From Nageia nagi (taxonomy: Eukaryota; Pinophyta), in the NCBI GenBank assembly GCA_050084985.1, contig JBITNC010000002.1, positions 17,732,001 through 17,796,000 on the forward strand: a stretch of 64,000 nucleotides of DNA, read 5' to 3'. The notes under the pieces are model-generated. The model was not told the DNA's origin, did not search any database, and saw only the letters and a list, made by a program, of their open reading frames with translations. Of the stretch, positions 59,851 to 64,000 are shown in pieces. Numbering within the stretch: the first letter of the stretch is position 1; each line of letters begins with the position of its first letter. Both the position numbers and the translations under genes were made by a program.

Positions 59851-60199
59851 ACTTAATTGCATAAGTCTATTTATATCAACGATCAATTCTTAAAAATTGA
59901 CATATCAAATTTGCATAAAGATCTAAATTTTAAGTAAAAATTTTATAAAATTGCTTCCCTTTTTATTTAAAAAAGATCCCTTAAGAAAAATAACCCCCTT
60001 CCTTTTTTTCTTCCTTTTTTTTAATTATTATTCCTCCTTTATTTAATAAAAGTGCAACAACCAAAATAAATGGAACCAGGTGCCCCATACTCCACGCTGA
60101 GCTCATTAAAAGAAACTCAAGAAATGATGACTTAAAAAAGAGGTTCCTTGCAAGTAGAAGAACATTTAATGCAAAACATTAAATGTAGAGACCAAAGGC

Positions 60200-60490
60200 T
60201 TTTTTTAAAAAAAAGATAAAGAGGCCACGCAGACTGGGTGACACAAAGAGGAGGAAGCCTAAATCCAAACGACGGCAGGAGATCGGCTAGGCGACGTTTG
60301 AGGAGTGTCGTGAGGCCATGAGGGTGAGCGAAGGGACTAAGAGTTTGGAGGGCCATGACGGAGGAGATGCAGAAGGCGGAGGTGAAGGTCAGACAACATG
60401 AGGGTCGTGATTAGGCGACGATCAAGTAGCGCAGGTGAGGGCCGTGCAGAGGTGGAGGAGGTGAGTTTGAAGAAGACTAACTACGCTAGA
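60200..60490 (-). other. Element C leader, purine-rich GC block
   Basis: A GGAGGTG/GAGG-rich plus-strand block at the corresponding leader position. No recognisable protein in any frame. Confidence 0.45.
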
Positions 60491-60514
60491 CCGAGCAGAT
60501 AAGGGACCCACCCA

Positions 60515-60727
60515 AATGGCAAAGAACATCCCCTTTATTGGTGTCAACTCAAACCTAAAACAGCTACAAAGTAGAACGGAAGGGCTCGAACCAGCCATAA
60601 AACATTGATAGACGGTCGAGAGGGTAGCGAACATCATGCTGATACCATCTGCACGAAGACTAGTAGGGGACAAAAGCACACAAGAAATTTGGGGACAAGT
60701 CGATCGCAAGCTGGATGACCATCCCCC
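60515..60727 (+). pseudogene. Unidentified host-like coding fragment in element C leader
   Basis: The plus-strand frame from ATG 60515 reads MAKNIPFIGVNSNLKQLQSR, TEGLEPAIKH, two stops, then TVERVANIMLIPSARRLVG and DKSTQEIWGQVDRKLDD. The composition and flow look like a soluble helical protein with a near-intact frame of about 71 codons. I cannot name the family. The opposite strand is also open for 95 codons (60709-60422), so orientation is not certain. It sits where other elements carry captured genes. Confidence 0.4.
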
Positions 60728-61346
60728 TTTGAATTACTATACAGGGGGTTTTAAAAAAAAAAGTCTTAGCAAGATTTGATCAAACTTATATCATTTTTTG
60801 ATTTAATACAAAAAATAAATTTATTTGCTAGACACAAAAATGCAAGTCTTATGCAAAAACTTTGTAAATAAATAAAGTATTATGTAAATATTGCAAAACT
60901 TTGTAAATAAAGCCCCTTCTCCTTTTTTTTTTAAAGTTTTGTAAATAAAAAAATGCTTCAATGTTAAGAACAAAGGAGCATATATAAATTTTTATATACA
61001 TAATACATTATTGTTTAAAAAAATGTAATTACTAACTATAAAGAAATTGTTAGTAAAAAAACAACAATATATTATGTTAGTTCAATCTATTACATTTTTT
61101 TTGTAAAATCCAATCTCTTACAAAAATAATATAGCAATTTGAAGGAACTAACATAATAATAACAAAGTGCCATATGAAGTAAGAAAAGATTAAGGAGAAA
61201 ATTATACCATCAAATCTTTTTACCCCTCAAAGATACAAGTGAAGGAAAAAGACCTTCAAATTGAAGAGAAGCCTTAACACCAAGTTGATGAGGAGCTTTC
61301 ACACAAAAGATGTGAAGAGGAGCTTCCAAGGAGCTCTGATACCAAA

Positions 61347-61849
61347 TGAGAGAATTGCATTATAACATAAACAATCATAAACTCCCAAGATCATATGAAA
61401 GCTCACAATTCATATCTAACAAACTTACAAATAAGATAATCTCACAAAATGACACAAGATGTAAGTGGTTCTTCCAACTAGAAGTACATCCACTAACTAG
61501 ATTTCACTTCATTCACAAACATAAATCTCTTACAAATCTCCTAATCTCAACCTCTAAGCAGTATCCTATAGCATAACTTTACTCCATAATTGGTGTGTGA
61601 TCACAAAGAGGGAGCCTTCTATTTATAGGCCAAAATTCCTCCTTGGATCACTCTTTTATCCAATATATAATAGCATGACATGCACATCCTTTTACCCAAG
61701 GGGCATGCTCATGATATGGAGTGTAAGACAAGTTACATTATCATATTCACTTAAATACATAAGGTATCAAATGACACCCTTAAGTATTAGTGAACTTACA
61801 TAGAAGATTTAATAAAAACCTTTACAATAATGCATTATACATTCCAACA
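61347..61849 (-). repeat. Element C 5' LTR
   Basis: 503 bp, the partner of 37639-38141, followed by CATCT at 61850-61854. The primer site for initiator tRNA-Met lies two bases to its left. Confidence 0.93.
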
Positions 61850-61854
61850 CATCT

Positions 61855-62882
61855 TTATGCCCAATATATTAAAAGGGATGAACAAAATACCATATTTCAA
61901 ATAGTCCCTGATGAAAGTGATGGCAAAGGACTTGTTGGAGTTTGAGAAACCCATTTTTTATTATGGGCATTTCCATGTCCACGTTTCAAGGGGGGAATTT
62001 CCCGAATTCCAATTTGTTTCTCTAGATGTTTAGTTTTCTCTCTAGAGACCTAAATCTATAATCCAAAGCAGGCTATATGTTGATCTCAAGAGGAAGTCAA
62101 GAACCCTCTTTAGAGATTTTGGGTGATATGCATTTTACTTTGCTTAAGATTATTTTGGTTTAATTAAGATTTGTTTGTTTTTGAAGGCTTGATCAAGGCT
62201 CCAATGTTATATCTTAAGCCTTGATACATCTTTTTAGTTGCTCTACTTTATGAACTTATTGAAAATTTGATTCTCTTTTGTAAAAGATTCAAGGACCCTT
62301 TAAAATTTTACCTATATATAATGACAACAACAACAATAATAATATAATGATTATTGATATTAAATTAGTATTGAACAATTATTTTTTAAGTTGTTCCATA
62401 GTGATAGATGAGGAGGTGTAGAGAGTTCATTTATCACTTGTGTGTCCATTTAACATTAATCCAATAGTTGAAATTGATCCATGACTAAAGCATCTTTATA
62501 AATGTATGGTTGAAATTAATCCTCAACTCTTTTTTTCATATTTAATTGTTCTTATGTGATGCTTACTACTTTTTTTATAAATAATATATTTTTTGATATT
62601 TATTACATCTATATTTATTATTATTATTATACATTTATTGAATAAAACTTATGTAGTGTATAAAAAGCATTCATTGAGTTTTAATTAAAATCAATTTATA
62701 ATTATAACCATATTCATAATTCAATTTATGAACATTACTAACTCAAATATTTTAAATATTTATAAGATAAGAAAGATACCTAAGATTGATACTTCTCTAT
62801 ATATATATATGTGTGTGTGTGTGTGTATTATTTTAAATTTTATCATTACTAAAAATACATATACTTTTAAACAATTAATTAT
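61855..62882. other. Right flank of element C, mostly unassigned
   Basis: The first 75 bp continue the frame of 37322-37621 across the insertion site. Frames to about 62160 contain LLEFEKPIFYYGHFHVHVSR, which is protein-like but unidentified. The remainder is AT-rich with a (TA)n(TG)n microsatellite at 62799-62827. Confidence 0.4.
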
Positions 62883-62896
62883 AAATTAAATTATAT

Positions 62897-63061
62897 CCCC
62901 TTGGGGATACTGCACCAGTTGGGTGCATGTCTCATTGTTGGGAGGTCCCAGGTTCAAATCACCCTTTTTGTTGTAGTACTTGCATGTGTGACTGATTCAA
63001 ATGTAAAACTGGTTATGATTCTGTTCAAAAATCCATCCTCCAACTTAATAAAAAAAATTAC
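62897..63061 (+). mobile_element. tRNA-derived SINE
   Basis: About 165 bp flanked by a 14-bp direct repeat with one mismatch (62883-62896 and 63062-63075, AAATTA-A/T-ATTATAT). The 5' head CCCCTTGGGGATACTGCACC continues with AGTTGGG, a box-A-like element, and GGTTCAAATCACC, a box B. The tail is AATAAAAAAAATTA. These are the features of a polymerase III-transcribed SINE. Confidence 0.82.
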
Positions 63062-63182
63062 AAATTATATTATATTTAACTTAAAACTTGAAACATATAA
63101 AAATTAATATTAGGACCAAACCACTACATGGTCTTCGTTTGTAATGAAATGTTTTGTATTTTATTTTTCTATAAGATTATCC

Positions 63183-63558
63183 ATTGGTTTGTAGGACCTA
63201 TCAAAGTTTATCTATAAGTAAATATATATCAATTAAGTATTTGAATGATTGTTTCTCATATAAATAAAAACATAGAACAATGCAAAGATATTTAAGAAAA
63301 ACAAGATTACTTTGAAGGATAATTGACCACAATCATTCACACCCATCCAATGAAAATAAATCATTAAAATAAAATTCTAGAACCAGATCAAGCATAATAT
63401 GATGATTTTTAAAACCTCCAAACAATAACTTATCACCTCTTGCCAAGGAAGTTGGGAAACAAGTGAGGTGTGAAGGCACCCACATTGAATGTCTCATGTT
63501 CTACTCCCACCCCTACATTGGTGATATTTAAAACTCTTGATAGGTCCTACAAACCAAT
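63183..63558. repeat. MITE-like inverted repeat
   Basis: A perfect 22-bp inverted repeat (arms 63183-63204 and 63537-63558, core TTTGTAGGACCTATC) is separated by about 330 bp of AT-rich non-coding DNA. Looser similarity extends outside the arms (TTATTTTT). It could be a MITE or a decayed foldback element. I could not define a target duplication. Confidence 0.5.
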
Positions 63559-64000
63559 AGATAAAAAATAATTGCAAAACAAGAGGCAAAGGGTATTCAT
63601 CGTTGGTTTAATAACAAGAAATCTGTACCGAAACCAACAATAGAGAATCCTATAGAAAAGAATCTATTGCCAACTCGACAATAAGGAATCCACACTCACC
63701 TAGGTATGTATACCCATCATAGACAATTAGTTTTGGGTTTATGACAAACACAACATCTGAACTCTTTCTCCTTATGAAGCTTCAACCTTAACCTTGTATC
63801 AGTAACAAGGCATCCAATTGAAAATAGGGGAGAAGCTGACACCCATCCACCAAGGCTTGTTCTTGATGTTTTTAAGCACATCTAGACCATAGTTAGATCG
63901 ACGATTAGCATAGTGCATTTAGATGAGTCCAGAAGGATGGTTTGTAAAGGAAAGGTAAAATTGAAGGATATTGAGAGCAATGGAGATCTCTAAGAGCAAA

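Larger units (their letters stand above)
37639..61849 (-). mobile_element. Ty1-copia element C, host of nested elements D and E
   Basis: The two 503-bp LTRs (37639-38141 and 61347-61849) are flanked by exact CATCT (37634-37638, 61850-61854). The primer site GCTCTGATACCA is at 61333-61344 and the polypurine tract is at 38142-38150. Without D (38229-46317) and E (49898-57549) about 8.5 kb remains. It has the order 3' LTR, post-pol array, pol, gag, 2.7-kb leader, 5' LTR. The LTR subfamily is that of element B. All frames are broken, consistent with C being older than its passengers. Confidence 0.93.

Noticed and set aside
60422-60709. A 95-codon minus-strand frame in element C leader as a gene
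   Set aside because: The plus-strand frame over the same bases is more protein-like; the minus frame is Cys/Ser-rich as expected of an antisense shadow.

Overview
The window looks like repeat-rich nuclear DNA from a seed plant with a large genome, probably a gymnosperm (inference). The grounds are one conserved plant gene with introns of 2 kb or more, AT-rich surroundings, and nested, partly decayed retrotransposons carrying initiator-Met-tRNA primer sites. I see no bacterial, organellar or viral genes.

Positions 1-11134 hold the 5' part of one host gene on the minus strand. It encodes the mitochondrial F1Fo-ATP synthase 24 kDa subunit (FAd/MGP1 family). Four coding exons join in frame with consensus splice sites (11134-11093, 8937-8847, 6346-6202, 4174-4064); the remaining exons lie left of the window. 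Intron 4 holds a probable solo LTR (2299-3211) and intron 3 a 158-bp tandem duplication.

Positions 11500-31710 are a nest. An imperfect tandem repeat upstream of the gene was hit by a LINE with a 14-bp target duplication. The LINE carries only ORF1 (DUF4283-like domain plus CCHC knuckle) and a poly-A tail, with no ORF2. It was then split by two Ty1-copia elements: A (12330-21597, minus, TSD CGTAG) and B (22371-31164, plus, TSD CTTAT, with an abnormal double LTR end). Positions 31719-37633 hold a truncated copia remnant, a decayed non-LTR reverse transcriptase, a SINE with a perfect 15-bp duplication, and unassigned DNA.

Positions 37639-61849 are copia element C (minus, TSD CATCT). It was hit by element D in its post-pol region (38229-46317, TSD CAATG/CAACG) and by element E in its protease region (49898-57549, TSD GTTAT). 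The right end of the window holds a second SINE and a MITE-like inverted repeat.

The copia elements share an unusual architecture. Each has a 2-3.5 kb untranslated leader between the primer site and gag (or, in D, the position where gag would be), and a post-pol tandem array of short inverted repeats. In four of the five leaders I can read host-gene-like fragments: a prefoldin/UXT-like piece and a PPR remnant in A, a VAMP7 longin domain in D, a histone deacetylase piece and two PPR repeats in E, and an unidentified coding-like piece in C. This repeated gene capture at the same place in the leader, together with the covarying hairpin arrays, is the most interesting signal here. All copia gag-pol reading frames are broken, so the elements appear non-autonomous today.
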